Assembly: GCF_014145395.1 (NCBI RefSeq)
Contig: NZ_JACHTE010000008.1
Span: forward strand, 1-64,000
DNA: 64,000 bases
Direction of reading: 5' to 3'
DNA from: Marilutibacter penaei
Lineage (GTDB): Bacteria > Pseudomonadota > Gammaproteobacteria > Xanthomonadales > Xanthomonadaceae
Of this stretch, positions 26,380 to 35,307 are shown one piece after another; positions within the stretch are counted from its first letter, which is position 1; each line of letters opens with the position of its first letter. The notes under the pieces were generated by a model. The model searched no databases. It saw nothing but the letters and a program-made list of their open reading frames with translations, and was not told the origin of the DNA. The translations under genes and the position numbers were made by a program.

Positions 26380-26892
26380 GTGGGACCTGCCGGGATCGTG
26401 CCCCTCGTGTGGCTGCTCATCGCATGCGTTCTTTCGGGACTGGCGTCGGGAGGGCGGACCTTCCTGGCGCCGGCGTTGCTGGCCTGGGCGGTGGCGTTCG
26501 CCTGGCTGCCGCTCGACGGTACGACGCTGCACTGGGTGGACAGCGGTGTCTTCCGCTGGCTGCTGACGGTGCTGGCGGTACTGGAGCTGCTCGGTGACAA
26601 GTCACCCCGGGCGCCCAGTCGCAAGCAGCCCGCGGCGGTGGTCGCGCGCCTGCTGTCGGGGGGCGGGTGCGGGGCGCTTCTGGCGCTCGCGACGGGGCAT
26701 GCGCCATGGGTGGGCATCGTGGTCGGCGCGGGGGCCGCCGTTGCCGGTACCTGGGGCGGATTTGCGCTGAGGCGGCGCCTCGCCGAGCGCTTGGGGCATG
26801 ACCTGCCGGCGGCGCTGATCGAGGACGCGCTGGTGCTCATGCTCGCCGCCGCATCGGTCATCCTCGCGATGGGGGGCGGCGTTCCCGGTTGA
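26380..26892 (+). CDS. DUF4126-family membrane protein
   Basis: This 170-residue protein has about five hydrophobic helices, the motif ASGGRTFLAPALLAW near the start and SRKQPAAVVARLLSGGGCGALL in the middle, both typical of DUF4126. The function is unknown. It starts with GTG three bases after the PfpI stop and has no clear ribosome site, so translational coupling is likely. A hairpin terminator overlaps its stop. Confidence 0.8.
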   Translation: MGPAGIVPLVWLLIACVLSGLASGGRTFLAPALLAWAVAFAWLPLDGTTLHWVDSGVFRWLLTVLAVLELLGDKSPRAPSRKQPAAVVARLLSGGGCGALLALATGHAPWVGIVVGAGAAVAGTWGGFALRRRLAERLGHDLPAALIEDALVLMLAAASVILAMGGGVPG

Positions 26893-26920
26893 ACGAGGGG
26901 ACGGGGCACCCTCCCTCGTT
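26892..26920 (+). terminator. Probable rho-independent terminator after DUF4126
   Basis: AACGAGGG (26892-26899) pairs perfectly with CCCTCGTT (26913-26920) and is followed by more Ts (TTTT across 26919-26922). The loop is 13 bases and GC-rich. Confidence 0.6.
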
Positions 26921-27011
26921 TTGCCCTCAATGGGTGCCAGTCGACCTGCACGTGGACGTCCGCCAGGCCTGATAATGGCGGTCCCACGTCGTGGTTTCCC
27001 TCCGCATCCCC

Positions 27012-27959
27012 ATGCACGATCCGACCCTGTCCGCGCCCGCCCCGGTGGGCGTGCCGCGTCATCTCGATCCCCGCTTCATGGTGCCGCTGGCCCTGCTGAC
27101 GCTGTATGTCGTCTGGGGTTCGACCTACCTGGGCATCCATTTCGCGCTGGAAAGCTGGCCGCCCTTCCTGCTGGCGGGGCTGCGTTTCCTCGCGGCAGGC
27201 GTGGCGCTCTATGCCTTCCTGCGCTGGCGGGGATGGGCGCCGCCCACCCGGCTGCAATGGCGAAACGCGGCGATCACCGGCTTCCTGCTGCTGGCCGTCG
27301 GGAACGGTCTGGTGTGCTTCGCGGAGCAGCGCGTGAGTTCCGGCATCGCGGCCGTGGCGGTGTCGAGCATGCCGCTGTTCGCTGCGCTGTTCGCCGGACT
27401 GTATGGACAGTGGCCGACGCGCCGGGAAACGGCCGGGCTGCTGGTGGGCTTCATCGGCGTGGTCGTGCTCAACTTCGGCAGCGGGCTCGCCGGAGAGCCC
27501 GTCGGTGCGATCGCGCTGATCGTCGCGGCGATGAGCTGGGCGTTCGGGTCGGTGTGGAGCCGGCGCCAGGACATGCCCAGCGGTCCCATGAATACCGCCG
27601 CCCAGATGCTCTGCGCCAGCGGCGCGCTGCTGCTGCTCGGGGTCGGGCTGGGCGAGCGCCTGCCCGCCGATCCGACCCTCAAGTCGACGCTGGCTCTGAT
27701 CTACCTCGCGGTGTTCGGCTCGATCGTGGCGTTCAGTGCCTATCTGTACGTGCTGAAGAACGCGCGCCCCGCCGTCGCCACCAGCTATGCGTACGTGAAT
27801 CCACCGGTGGCCGTGCTGTTCGGCATCGTGCTGGCCGGCGAGACGGTCGGTCCCTTCGACCTGGCGGGCATGGCGGTAATCGTCGCAGGCGTGGTGCTGA
27901 TCACCCTGAAACGCCCGCGACGCGCGCCGCTCAGCCCCCCGACCCGGGAAGCTCCATGA
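27012..27959 (+). CDS. yedA: EamA-family drug/metabolite exporter, YedA-like
   Basis: This 315-residue protein has ten transmembrane helices in two EamA repeats. Signatures are LTLYVVWGSTYLGIHFALESWPPF, FAEQRVSSGIAAVAVSSMPLF and ARPAVATSYAYVNPPVAVLFG, which fit YedA. It would export a small metabolite through the inner membrane; the substrate is unknown. ATG 27012 was chosen; a GTG at 26991 would add seven residues. Its end overlaps the end of the opposing DUF1428 gene by 29 bases. Confidence 0.9.
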   Translation: MHDPTLSAPAPVGVPRHLDPRFMVPLALLTLYVVWGSTYLGIHFALESWPPFLLAGLRFLAAGVALYAFLRWRGWAPPTRLQWRNAAITGFLLLAVGNGLVCFAEQRVSSGIAAVAVSSMPLFAALFAGLYGQWPTRRETAGLLVGFIGVVVLNFGSGLAGEPVGAIALIVAAMSWAFGSVWSRRQDMPSGPMNTAAQMLCASGALLLLGVGLGERLPADPTLKSTLALIYLAVFGSIVAFSAYLYVLKNARPAVATSYAYVNPPVAVLFGIVLAGETVGPFDLAGMAVIVAGVVLITLKRPRRAPLSPPTREAP

Positions 27960-28305
27960 TCGGGACGAATCCGCCATAGATCAGGCGCTTGCCGTCGAAC
28001 GGCATGGGGTTTTTCTCCATGTCCATGCGCGGGTCGTCGCTCTCCATCATCTTCTTCATCCCTGCGTCCCGGGTGGCCTTGTCCGGCCATTCGATCCACG
28101 AGAACACCACCGTTTCGTCCTCGCGGGCCTGCACGGCCCCGAAGAAATCGGTCTGCTTGCCGTGGGGCACGTCGTCCCCCCAGCACTCCACGACACGGAG
28201 CGCGCCGTACTCGATGAAGACCGAGTCGCCGGTGCGCGCGTGCTCGATGAATTTCTGCTTGTTGGCGGTGGGAACGGCGGCGATGAAGCCATCGACGTAC
28301 GACAT
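27931..28305 (-). CDS. DUF1428-family protein (YbaA-like)
   Basis: This 124-residue protein begins MSYVDGFIAAVPTANKQKFIEHA and has VVECWGDDVPHGKQTDF and MPFDGKRLIYGGFVPI. These match the ferredoxin-like alpha/beta barrel family DUF1428. No reaction is known. AGGAGG precedes the ATG at good spacing. The longer upstream frame is a shadow. Confidence 0.92.
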   Translation of the reverse strand: MSYVDGFIAAVPTANKQKFIEHARTGDSVFIEYGALRVVECWGDDVPHGKQTDFFGAVQAREDETVVFSWIEWPDKATRDAGMKKMMESDDPRMDMEKNPMPFDGKRLIYGGFVPIMELPGSGG

Positions 28306-28466
28306 GGCGACCTCCTGCAATGAACGGGGGAAGGGGGCGCCCACTGTGCGCCCCCTGGACGACGACGAACGTGAAGGCCCGACATCGACGGGCGCCCCCC
28401 GGCATGCAGGCACCCGGAGGCGGGTGGTAGAGTGCCGGCCTTCCCGATACCCACCGGAGCCCTTGG

Positions 28467-29408
28467 ATGACCCCGCAACCGCGTTTCCACCCGATCGGTA
28501 CGCCCGGCCAGCCCTGGGGCGACGCCGAGCGCTCGGAATGGCGGTCGCGGCAGGTGCGTCACCGTCGTTACGACGAGGAGGTGTTGCCGGCCATCGAGCG
28601 CCTGCGCGCGGACTTCGACGTCGAAGAGTACGGCCGGCTGGAGTACGACGGCGAGGCCTACCCGCTGCTCGCGGTGCGTTCGCGGGCATGGGACCCGGAC
28701 CTCCCCACGATGCTGGTGACCGGCGGTGTCCACGGCTACGAGACCAGCGGCGTGCACGGTGCACTGCGTTTCCTCGAACGCCATGCCCATGCCTATGCCG
28801 GGCGGGCGAACCTGCTGGTCGCGCCTTGCGTCAGCCCCTGGGCGTACGAGCGCATCCATCGCTGGAATCCGGATGCGATCGATCCCAACCGTTCGTTCGT
28901 GGAGGACAGTCCGGCAGGCGAATCGGCGGCGCTGATGCGCCTTGTCGCACCGATCCGCGACAGTGCCCGGCTGCATATCGACCTGCACGAAACCACCGAC
29001 AGCGATGAAACCGAATTCCGCCCGGCACTCGCCGCGCGGGACGGCAAGCCCTTCGAACCGGGGGAGATTCCCGATGGCTTCTACCTGGTGGGCGACAGCG
29101 AGAATCCGCAGGCGGCGTTCCAGCAGGCCGTGGTCGACGCGGTCGCCGGGGTGACCCATATCGCGCCGGCCGATGGGCGCGGGGAGATCATCGGCGCGCC
29201 GGTGGTGGGTCACGGGGTCATCAATTATCCGTTGAAGGCGCTGGGCCTTTGCGCGGGCATCACCGAGGCGGCGTACACGACGACTACCGAGGTCTATCCG
29301 GACAGTCCCCGCGCGACGCCCGAGCAATGCAACATCGCCCAGGCGACGGCGGTCTGCGCCGCGATGGACTACGCGCTGGCGCATGACCCCGGGGGCGCCG
29401 CCGCCTGA
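28467..29408 (+). CDS. M14-family zinc carboxypeptidase/deacylase, AstE-like
   Basis: This 313-residue cytoplasmic protein has the zinc ligands in GGVHGYETSG (His and Glu) and LHIDLHETTD (His), with the catalytic glutamate expected in ITEAAYTT. It lacks a signal peptide. The fold is shared with succinylglutamate desuccinylase and with carboxypeptidases, so it probably removes an acyl or amino acid group from a small peptide or amide. The ATG lies downstream of GGAGCCCTTGG. Confidence 0.88.
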   Translation: MTPQPRFHPIGTPGQPWGDAERSEWRSRQVRHRRYDEEVLPAIERLRADFDVEEYGRLEYDGEAYPLLAVRSRAWDPDLPTMLVTGGVHGYETSGVHGALRFLERHAHAYAGRANLLVAPCVSPWAYERIHRWNPDAIDPNRSFVEDSPAGESAALMRLVAPIRDSARLHIDLHETTDSDETEFRPALAARDGKPFEPGEIPDGFYLVGDSENPQAAFQQAVVDAVAGVTHIAPADGRGEIIGAPVVGHGVINYPLKALGLCAGITEAAYTTTTEVYPDSPRATPEQCNIAQATAVCAAMDYALAHDPGGAAA

Positions 29409-29435
29409 GCCCGTCGTGGCGGCCGCGCCCGGCCG

Positions 29436-30458
29436 TCATTCGCGCGGGGCGGCCGGATCCAGCAGGTCGCGGCCTTCCGGCCCCGTCGCGTCCGTCTCCC
29501 GGTCCAGCTGGCTGTCGAGGTCGCGGGTGGCACGGGTGTCGATCCGCTCGTCCGTCGCGGCCGTGTCGCTGCGGGTTGCGGGGTGTGCGGGCAGGGCCCG
29601 CGCGTGGGGAGCTTCCTGCAGCTGCACGCGGTAGATCGGTTCGGGCATGTCCATCCCGGCCCGTTCGAGCGCCAGCTTGGTCTGGCGGATGGCCTCGCTT
29701 TTCACCTGCGCGTATTCATGGCTGCGCTGGTCCACCCAGCCCAGGAAGCGGAGCTGCACGTTGGAATCTCCGAGCGAGGTGATGAACGCGCGCGGCGGCG
29801 GGTCCTCCAGCACGCCCTCCAGCGTGGACATCGTCTGCAGGCCGATCTGCTGTGCCCGGATCAGGTCCTCGTTGACCCCGATGCCGACATCGAACTGGTA
29901 GCGCCGCGTCGGGTTGCGCGTGTAATTGAGGGTGACGCCCCGGAACACCATGGCATTCGGCAAGCGCAGGTGGTTGCCGTCCAGCGTCATCAGGATGGTG
30001 GCGCGCGAGGTCAGCGACAGCACGATGCCCTCGTTGCCGTCGATGACCACGTGGTCGCGCGGAGCGAACGGCTGGCGCAGGCTGAGCAGCACGCCCGCCA
30101 GGTAGTTCTCCAGGATGTCCTTGAACGCGAAACCCAACGCCACGCCGAGCACGCCGGCGGTGCCGAGCATGGCGCCGACCATCGCGGTGGCGTCCATGAT
30201 CTCCAGCGCGACCAGCACGCCGCCCGCGAGCACCAGCCAGCGGACGGTGGTCCGCGTCAGGTCGCGCAGGAAGGGATTGTCGCGCGCCAGCCGGTCGACC
30301 ACGGGGCGCCGGGACAGCCAGCCGCCCACCCACCACGCCGCCGCGACGACCAGCAGCGACAGGGCCAGCAGGGGGAGGGCGGCCAGCAGCGACTGGGCCT
30401 CCGACTCCAGGCGACCGGCGACCGGCGCCAGGTCGAAGCGGGTGCCCGGAACGCTCAT
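29436..30458 (-). CDS. Small-conductance mechanosensitive channel (MscS family)
   Basis: This 340-residue protein has three membrane helices. The pore helix TAGVLGVALGFAFKDILENYLAGVLLSLRQPF is followed by the beta domain (DHVVIDGNEGIVLSLTSRATIL) and the alpha/beta vestibule (RRYQFDVGIGVNEDLIRA). It opens on membrane tension to release solutes. About 45 residues after the channel core are Arg/Asp-rich and specific to this protein. ATG 30458 is preferred; a GTG 15 bases upstream is possible. Confidence 0.92.
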   Translation of the reverse strand: MSVPGTRFDLAPVAGRLESEAQSLLAALPLLALSLLVVAAAWWVGGWLSRRPVVDRLARDNPFLRDLTRTTVRWLVLAGGVLVALEIMDATAMVGAMLGTAGVLGVALGFAFKDILENYLAGVLLSLRQPFAPRDHVVIDGNEGIVLSLTSRATILMTLDGNHLRLPNAMVFRGVTLNYTRNPTRRYQFDVGIGVNEDLIRAQQIGLQTMSTLEGVLEDPPPRAFITSLGDSNVQLRFLGWVDQRSHEYAQVKSEAIRQTKLALERAGMDMPEPIYRVQLQEAPHARALPAHPATRSDTAATDERIDTRATRDLDSQLDRETDATGPEGRDLLDPAAPRE

Positions 30459-30485
30459 CGAGGACAACGCCACGTGTCCGACGCC

Positions 30486-30971
30486 TCAGCGCAGGTCGAC
30501 GTCGCCGACCTTGTCCTCGTAATCCTTCCGCGGATCCGCGCCCAGCAGCATCTTCACCCCGGCCAGCAGGTTGTTCTCGTTCAGCCAGACCTCGGCGTGT
30601 TCGACGTCGAAGCGCAGCAGCACCAGGCGCGGGTCGTCCTTGCCTTCGAACCAGGCCGCGATGAACGGATTCCAGAGGCGATCCACCATGTCGCGGCGCG
30701 TGTCCACCACCAGGTTGCCGTGGATGCTTGCGAACAGGTCGTGCCCCTTGGACGCGAATGCGGCGATGGCGCGACGGCCCGATTTCAGGTGGTCAACGAG
30801 CACGTTGGGCTGTCCGACGAAGAACCAGACCGGCCCGCCGGTATCGCCGTCGATCTGCGCGGTCATCGGTCGCGAATGGCCATCCTCCACGCCGTCGACG
30901 CCGAGCATCAGCGTGCGGTCGGACTTCAGGGCCTTCCAGAGTTTCTGTTCGAGTTCTCGGTTGTCGGTCAT
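30486..30971 (-). CDS. Pyridoxamine 5'-phosphate oxidase-like general stress protein
   Basis: This 161-residue split-barrel flavin-binding protein is of the general stress protein 26 type. Segments DGHSRPMTAQID, GPVWFFVGQ, VDRLWNPFIAAWFEGKDDPRLVLLRFDV and AEVWLNENN are typical. It probably binds FMN or FAD; a PNP oxidase reaction is unlikely in this subgroup. It lies 27 bases upstream of the MscS gene on the same strand and may share its transcript. Confidence 0.91.
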   Translation of the reverse strand: MTDNRELEQKLWKALKSDRTLMLGVDGVEDGHSRPMTAQIDGDTGGPVWFFVGQPNVLVDHLKSGRRAIAAFASKGHDLFASIHGNLVVDTRRDMVDRLWNPFIAAWFEGKDDPRLVLLRFDVEHAEVWLNENNLLAGVKMLLGADPRKDYEDKVGDVDLR

Positions 30972-30988
30972 GGCGCGCCTCCGGGGAT

Positions 30989-31009
30989 CGGGCCTCTTTT
31001 TTAGGCCCG
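30989..31009. promoter_or_regulatory. Hairpin with a T-rich loop in the divergent region
   Basis: CGGGCCT (30989-30995) pairs with AGGCCCG (31003-31009) around a seven-base loop of C and Ts. It lies between the leftward stress-protein gene and the rightward histidine kinase gene. It could be an operator or a leader hairpin; there is no T tail for a normal terminator. Confidence 0.35.
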
Positions 31010-31133
31010 GCCGCGTGGGGATGGCGTCCACGCAAGCTGAACCGGACAGGCGGCGTTCACCCCGGCACGCCGCGGCAATTGCCGGCCGCACGGGCTTCTG
31101 CGAGCATGGAACGATTCAGGGGAGAGTGCGTGG

Positions 31134-33653
31134 ATGGATTTCGGCGACCTGTTCGACCGTTCGCCCAACCCGTACATGGTGTTGGACCGGAACCTGCGGT
31201 ATGTCGCCATGAACCAGGCCTACGAGGCCGCGGTGGGGCATGGCCGTGACGCGCTGCTCGGGGTGGGCCTGTTCGAGGCATTCCCGGGAGACGGCAGCGA
31301 GTTGGGCAATGCCAACGTGGCCCTGCTCCGGCAGTCCCTGCAGCGGGTACTGCGGACCGGGCGTCGCGACGTCCTCAGCCTGATCCGCTATGCAATCCCC
31401 CGCCCCGGCCCCGATGGCATCGTGATGGAGGACCGGTACTGGTCCGCGACCCACACGCCGTTGTTCGATGCGCGCGGCGAGGTGGCCTGGGTGCTCCAGC
31501 ACACCACCGACGTCACCGGGATGCGGCGGCTCAAGCAGGCGCTGGCCGAAGCGACCGGGGCCTCGTCCGAACAGATCGAGCAGGGCATGTTCGAGCGCGC
31601 CCGCGAGGTACAGGAACACAACCGGACGCTGGAACTGCGCCTGACCGACCTCGAGACCCTGTTCGCCCAGGCACCCGGGTTCATGGCCTATCTGTCGGGT
31701 CCCGAACACCGCTTCGCGCAGGTCAACCGGGCCTACGAGGAACTGGTCGGCAGCGGACGCCCCCTGATCGGCCTGCCGCTGGAAGAAGCCCTGCCCGAGG
31801 CGGTGGCGCAGGGCTTCCTCGACCTGCTCAACAAGGTGTACGTGGAGGGCAAGGCGCATGTCGGCCGGGGCGTGCGTATCTACCTGCAGCGCGAGGCCGG
31901 GCAGGAACCCGAGGAGGTCGTCGTCGACTTCGTGTACCAGCCGGTGCGTGACGCGCGCGGTCGGGTGAAGGGCATCTTCGTGCAGGGCAACGACACCACC
32001 ACGCAGGCAGCGGCCCAGGAAGAACTCGCGCGCTTCCACGCCAACCTGTCCGAGCTGGTGGACGAACGCACCGAAGCCCTACGGGTCGCGGAGGAGGAGC
32101 GCCGCCAGGCCCAGGCGGCACTGCACCAGGCGCAGAAGCTGGAAGCCATCGGCAAGCTCACCGGCGGCGTCGCCCATGACTTCAACAACCTGCTGCAGGT
32201 GGTGGGCGCGAACCTGGAACTGATCGAGTCGCACGGCCTGCCCGATGCCGCCCGGGAACGCATGGCCTCGGCGCGCGCGGCCGTGCAGCGCGGTGCGAGG
32301 CTGGTGTCGCAGCTGATGGCGTTCGCGCGACAGGACGCGCCCAGCAGGACGTCCTTCAATCCGGCGCAGGTGGTGCGACGGCTCGCCGACATGATCGAGC
32401 GGGTGCTGGGCGAAGGTCACGAGGTTGTGCTCGAACTGGCGCTGGACGACTGCGAGGTCCACATCGAAGCCAACCTCCAGCAGTTCGAGACCACGCTCCT
32501 CAACATGGTCATCAACGCGCGCGACGCGATGCCCGAGGGCGGACGGGTGCGGGTGGAATGCCAGCAGGTCAAGCCCAGCGGCGACGCCTCGCAGGGCAGT
32601 GGCGAACTGCGACTGGTGGTGTCCGATACCGGTGTCGGCATGACGCCGGAGGTCAAGGCACGCATCTTCGATCCGTTCTTCACGACCAAGCCCCCGGGCC
32701 GTGGCACCGGCCTGGGCCTGGCCGCGGTGTACGGGTTCGTGCAGCAGAGCGGCGGGCGGATCGGGGTCGAGAGCGAAGCCGGAAAAGGCACGGTCTTCAC
32801 CTTGCACCTGCCGGTAAGCAGCACCGGTACGAGCCCCATGCCGGCCGTCACCCCGGCCGCTCCCTTGCCGCGGGGCCGGCAGGAGACCGTGCTGCTGGTG
32901 GAGGACGAAGACGGCGTGCGCAAGGCCGGGGCGGAGATCCTGGAGGCGTTGGGCTACCGCGTGGTGCAGGCCACCCACGCCGCGATGGCACTGACCCTGC
33001 TGGAATCGGGCCTGCGTCCGGCACTGCTGTTCACCGACGTGGTCATGCCCGGTCCGCTGCACAGCTTCGAACTGGTGGAAGCGGTGCGTGCGCGCTGGCC
33101 CGGGATCGCAGTGCTGATGACCTCGGGCTATGCGGAGGGGCTGATGTCGCGCAACCGCGGGCCGCGTCCCGACGTGCTCCTGCTGGACAAGCCTTATGGA
33201 AGCGCCGAGCTGGCGCGCCTGGTGCGTGCGGCGATCGATGGCCATGGGGCGCCGGCGTCCTTGCACGTGCTGCTCGTGGACGACGATCCGGACGACCGCC
33301 TGCTGACCGGCGAACTGCTCACGTCCTGCGGCCTGACGGTCAGCACCGCGCGCAACGCCGAGGAAGCGATGGCCTGCCTCGCGTCCACGCCCTGCGACGT
33401 GCTCATGACGGACGTGGAGCTGCCGGGATGCGACGGGATCGAACTGGCCGCGCGTGCCCGCGCGCAGAGGCCGGACTTGCCGGTGGTGTTCGTCTCGGGC
33501 CACCAGGAGGACGTGATCCAGGCGCGCGGTGGGCAAGGAACGGTGCTGTCCAAGCCGTTCTCGCGCTCGCGCCTGCTGGCGGCCCTGGCGCTGGTCCAGC
33601 AACACGATGCTTCGGCGGGCGATGCAGGTGAATCGCAGCGGTTTCGGGAGTAG
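31134..33653 (+). CDS. Hybrid histidine kinase: PAS-PAS-HisKA-HATPase-REC-REC
   Basis: This 839-residue soluble sensor has a first PAS (about 1-130, FDRSPNPYMVLDRNLRYVAMN) and a second PAS (about 165-295, FAQAPGFMAYLSGPEHRF). A coiled linker leads to HisKA with phospho-acceptor His348 in GGVAHDFNN. The ATPase follows (NMVINARDAMPEGG, DTGVGM, GTGLGLAAVYGF). Two receiver domains close the protein, with phospho-Asp at 635 (FTDVVMP) and 760 (MTDVELPG). No transmembrane helix or output domain is seen. A separate phosphotransfer or response protein is therefore expected elsewhere; none is adjacent. Confidence 0.94.
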   Translation: MDFGDLFDRSPNPYMVLDRNLRYVAMNQAYEAAVGHGRDALLGVGLFEAFPGDGSELGNANVALLRQSLQRVLRTGRRDVLSLIRYAIPRPGPDGIVMEDRYWSATHTPLFDARGEVAWVLQHTTDVTGMRRLKQALAEATGASSEQIEQGMFERAREVQEHNRTLELRLTDLETLFAQAPGFMAYLSGPEHRFAQVNRAYEELVGSGRPLIGLPLEEALPEAVAQGFLDLLNKVYVEGKAHVGRGVRIYLQREAGQEPEEVVVDFVYQPVRDARGRVKGIFVQGNDTTTQAAAQEELARFHANLSELVDERTEALRVAEEERRQAQAALHQAQKLEAIGKLTGGVAHDFNNLLQVVGANLELIESHGLPDAARERMASARAAVQRGARLVSQLMAFARQDAPSRTSFNPAQVVRRLADMIERVLGEGHEVVLELALDDCEVHIEANLQQFETTLLNMVINARDAMPEGGRVRVECQQVKPSGDASQGSGELRLVVSDTGVGMTPEVKARIFDPFFTTKPPGRGTGLGLAAVYGFVQQSGGRIGVESEAGKGTVFTLHLPVSSTGTSPMPAVTPAAPLPRGRQETVLLVEDEDGVRKAGAEILEALGYRVVQATHAAMALTLLESGLRPALLFTDVVMPGPLHSFELVEAVRARWPGIAVLMTSGYAEGLMSRNRGPRPDVLLLDKPYGSAELARLVRAAIDGHGAPASLHVLLVDDDPDDRLLTGELLTSCGLTVSTARNAEEAMACLASTPCDVLMTDVELPGCDGIELAARARAQRPDLPVVFVSGHQEDVIQARGGQGTVLSKPFSRSRLLAALALVQQHDASAGDAGESQRFRE

Positions 33654-33687
33654 GGTGGAGGCCCGCTCCCATCCCGACGAGGTGCCC

Positions 33688-34596
33688 ATGGCGACGCCCC
33701 CGCGCAAGACGGTTCGAGACTTCGACCCGGAGGTCCTGCGGCTTTTCGATCAGTACGTGCATGGCGTCATCGATCGGCGCGGGTTCCTGTCGGGAGCGGC
33801 CCGCCATGCCGTCGGCGCGACCACGGCGGCGGGCCTGCTGGCGGCGCTGGCCCCCCGGTTCGCCCACGCGCAGCAGGTCAAGCCGGACGATGCCCGCCTG
33901 GACGCACGCCACGTCGAGTTCCTGTCGCCGGACGGCTACGGCACGGCGCGCGGGTACCAGGTCACCCCCAAGGATGCCGGGGGGCCGCTGCCGATGGTGC
34001 TGGTCGTGCACGAGAACCGTGGACTGAACCCGCATATCGAAGACGTCACCCGGCGCCTCGCGCTGGAGGGATACCTGGCCTTCGCGCCGAATGCGCTGTT
34101 CCCGCTGGGGGGCTATCCCGGGGACGAGGATGCCGCCCGCGAGAAGTTCCGCGAGCTCGACCAGGCGAAGTGCCGGGAGGATTTCCTCGCGGCCGCGCAC
34201 ATGCTGCTGGCCTCGGATGAAGGCAATGGCCGCCTCGGGGTGGTGGGATTCTGCTACGGCGGTGCAATGGCGAACTTCCTCGCCACCCAGGTGCCGGAGC
34301 TGAAGGCCGCTGCACCGTTCTACGGCAGTGCGCCCGATCTCGAGGACGTGGCCGACATCCGCGCCGAGATGCTGGTGGTGCTGGCGGCGGACGACGAGCG
34401 GGTCAACAGCACCTGGCCCGGCTACCAGCAGGCCCTGGAGGCCGCGGGTGTCCGTCATGCGCTGGTCCAGCCGCCGGGCACGGTCCATGGCTTCAACAAC
34501 GACACCACGCCCCGTTACGACGAGGCCGCGGCAACCGAAGCGTGGTCGCGGACGCTGGCCCTGTTCGAGCGCACCTTGAAGTCCGGGAACGCCTGA
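33688..34596 (+). CDS. Tat-exported dienelactone hydrolase-family protein
   Basis: This 302-residue alpha/beta hydrolase has a twin-arginine signal (DRRGFLSGAARHAV with AHAQQ as the cut site). The mature part has VLVVHENRGLNPHIEDVTRR, the cysteine nucleophile in VGFCYGGAMANFLA and the His in PGTVHGFNND. The fold matches carboxymethylenebutenolidase (dienelactone hydrolase), but the periplasmic location and context suggest a general esterase. ATG 33688 was chosen because it precedes the Tat signal. Confidence 0.9.
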   Translation: MATPPRKTVRDFDPEVLRLFDQYVHGVIDRRGFLSGAARHAVGATTAAGLLAALAPRFAHAQQVKPDDARLDARHVEFLSPDGYGTARGYQVTPKDAGGPLPMVLVVHENRGLNPHIEDVTRRLALEGYLAFAPNALFPLGGYPGDEDAAREKFRELDQAKCREDFLAAAHMLLASDEGNGRLGVVGFCYGGAMANFLATQVPELKAAAPFYGSAPDLEDVADIRAEMLVVLAADDERVNSTWPGYQQALEAAGVRHALVQPPGTVHGFNNDTTPRYDEAAATEAWSRTLALFERTLKSGNA

Positions 34597-34602
34597 GCGG
34601 TA

Positions 34603-35307
34603 TCAGCGCAGGTGTGGCGGCAGGGTGTCGGGCACCGTCCACAGGTACACCACCGAATCCCCGACGATGCGGTGGGCATCGGGCGCCCAGTCGCCCATGT
34701 GGTAGTTGTGGGTGACGATGCGGGTGCCGGGCGCGAGCCTGAGCAGTTTCGGACGCAGTCGCAGGTTGAGGTCCGGCAGCAGGTACAGCGTCACCACGGT
34801 GGCCTCGCTGATGTCCATCTCGAACATGTCCGCGACCAGGAAGCGCACCCGCTCGTGGACGCCTGCGTTGAAGGCGGCCAGGTTCGCCTCGCGCACCCGC
34901 ATCGGGTGGATCTCGATGCCGATGCCGCGGGTGCCCCAGCGGCGTGCCGCGGTGATCGGGATGCGGCCGTCGCCGGAGCCGAGGTCGTACAGCACGTCGT
35001 CTTCGCCCACGCGCGCCATCTCGAGCATCACGTCGACCACGGCCTGCGGGGTCGCCACGTACACCACGTCCGGCGTGCGTTCGGGACGCGGCGTGTCCGT
35101 CGGGGCGATCGAGGTCAGCGTCGCGGCAGGGGGTGGCGCCCCGGTGGCGGACGGGCTCGCGCCCGGGGCGGGCGTGGAGACCTCGGGACCGGGTGCAGCA
35201 GGCGGAGGTGGCGCCTGTCCGGTGCCGCATGCGCCGTTGACGAGAAGCCCGCACGCCAGCACCAGGTGGGACGCAGCCCACGCTGGCGAGCGCTGGCGGG
35301 CGGTCAT
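34603..35307 (-). CDS. Exported class I SAM-dependent methyltransferase
   Basis: This 234-residue protein has an N-terminal hydrophobic segment (SHLVLACGLLVNGACG) and a Pro/Ala/Ser-rich linker to about residue 75. A Rossmann methyltransferase domain follows, with motif I LYDLGSGDGRIPITAA and later LVADMFEMDISEATVVTLYLLP. The Cys27 site (NGAC) is not a standard lipobox, so it may be a lipoprotein or a cleaved secreted protein. SAM is not normally found in the periplasm, which makes this odd. The gene overlaps the upstream YbaY-like lipoprotein gene by four bases (ATGA). Confidence 0.85.
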   Translation of the reverse strand: MTARQRSPAWAASHLVLACGLLVNGACGTGQAPPPPAAPGPEVSTPAPGASPSATGAPPPAATLTSIAPTDTPRPERTPDVVYVATPQAVVDVMLEMARVGEDDVLYDLGSGDGRIPITAARRWGTRGIGIEIHPMRVREANLAAFNAGVHERVRFLVADMFEMDISEATVVTLYLLPDLNLRLRPKLLRLAPGTRIVTHNYHMGDWAPDAHRIVGDSVVYLWTVPDTLPPHLR

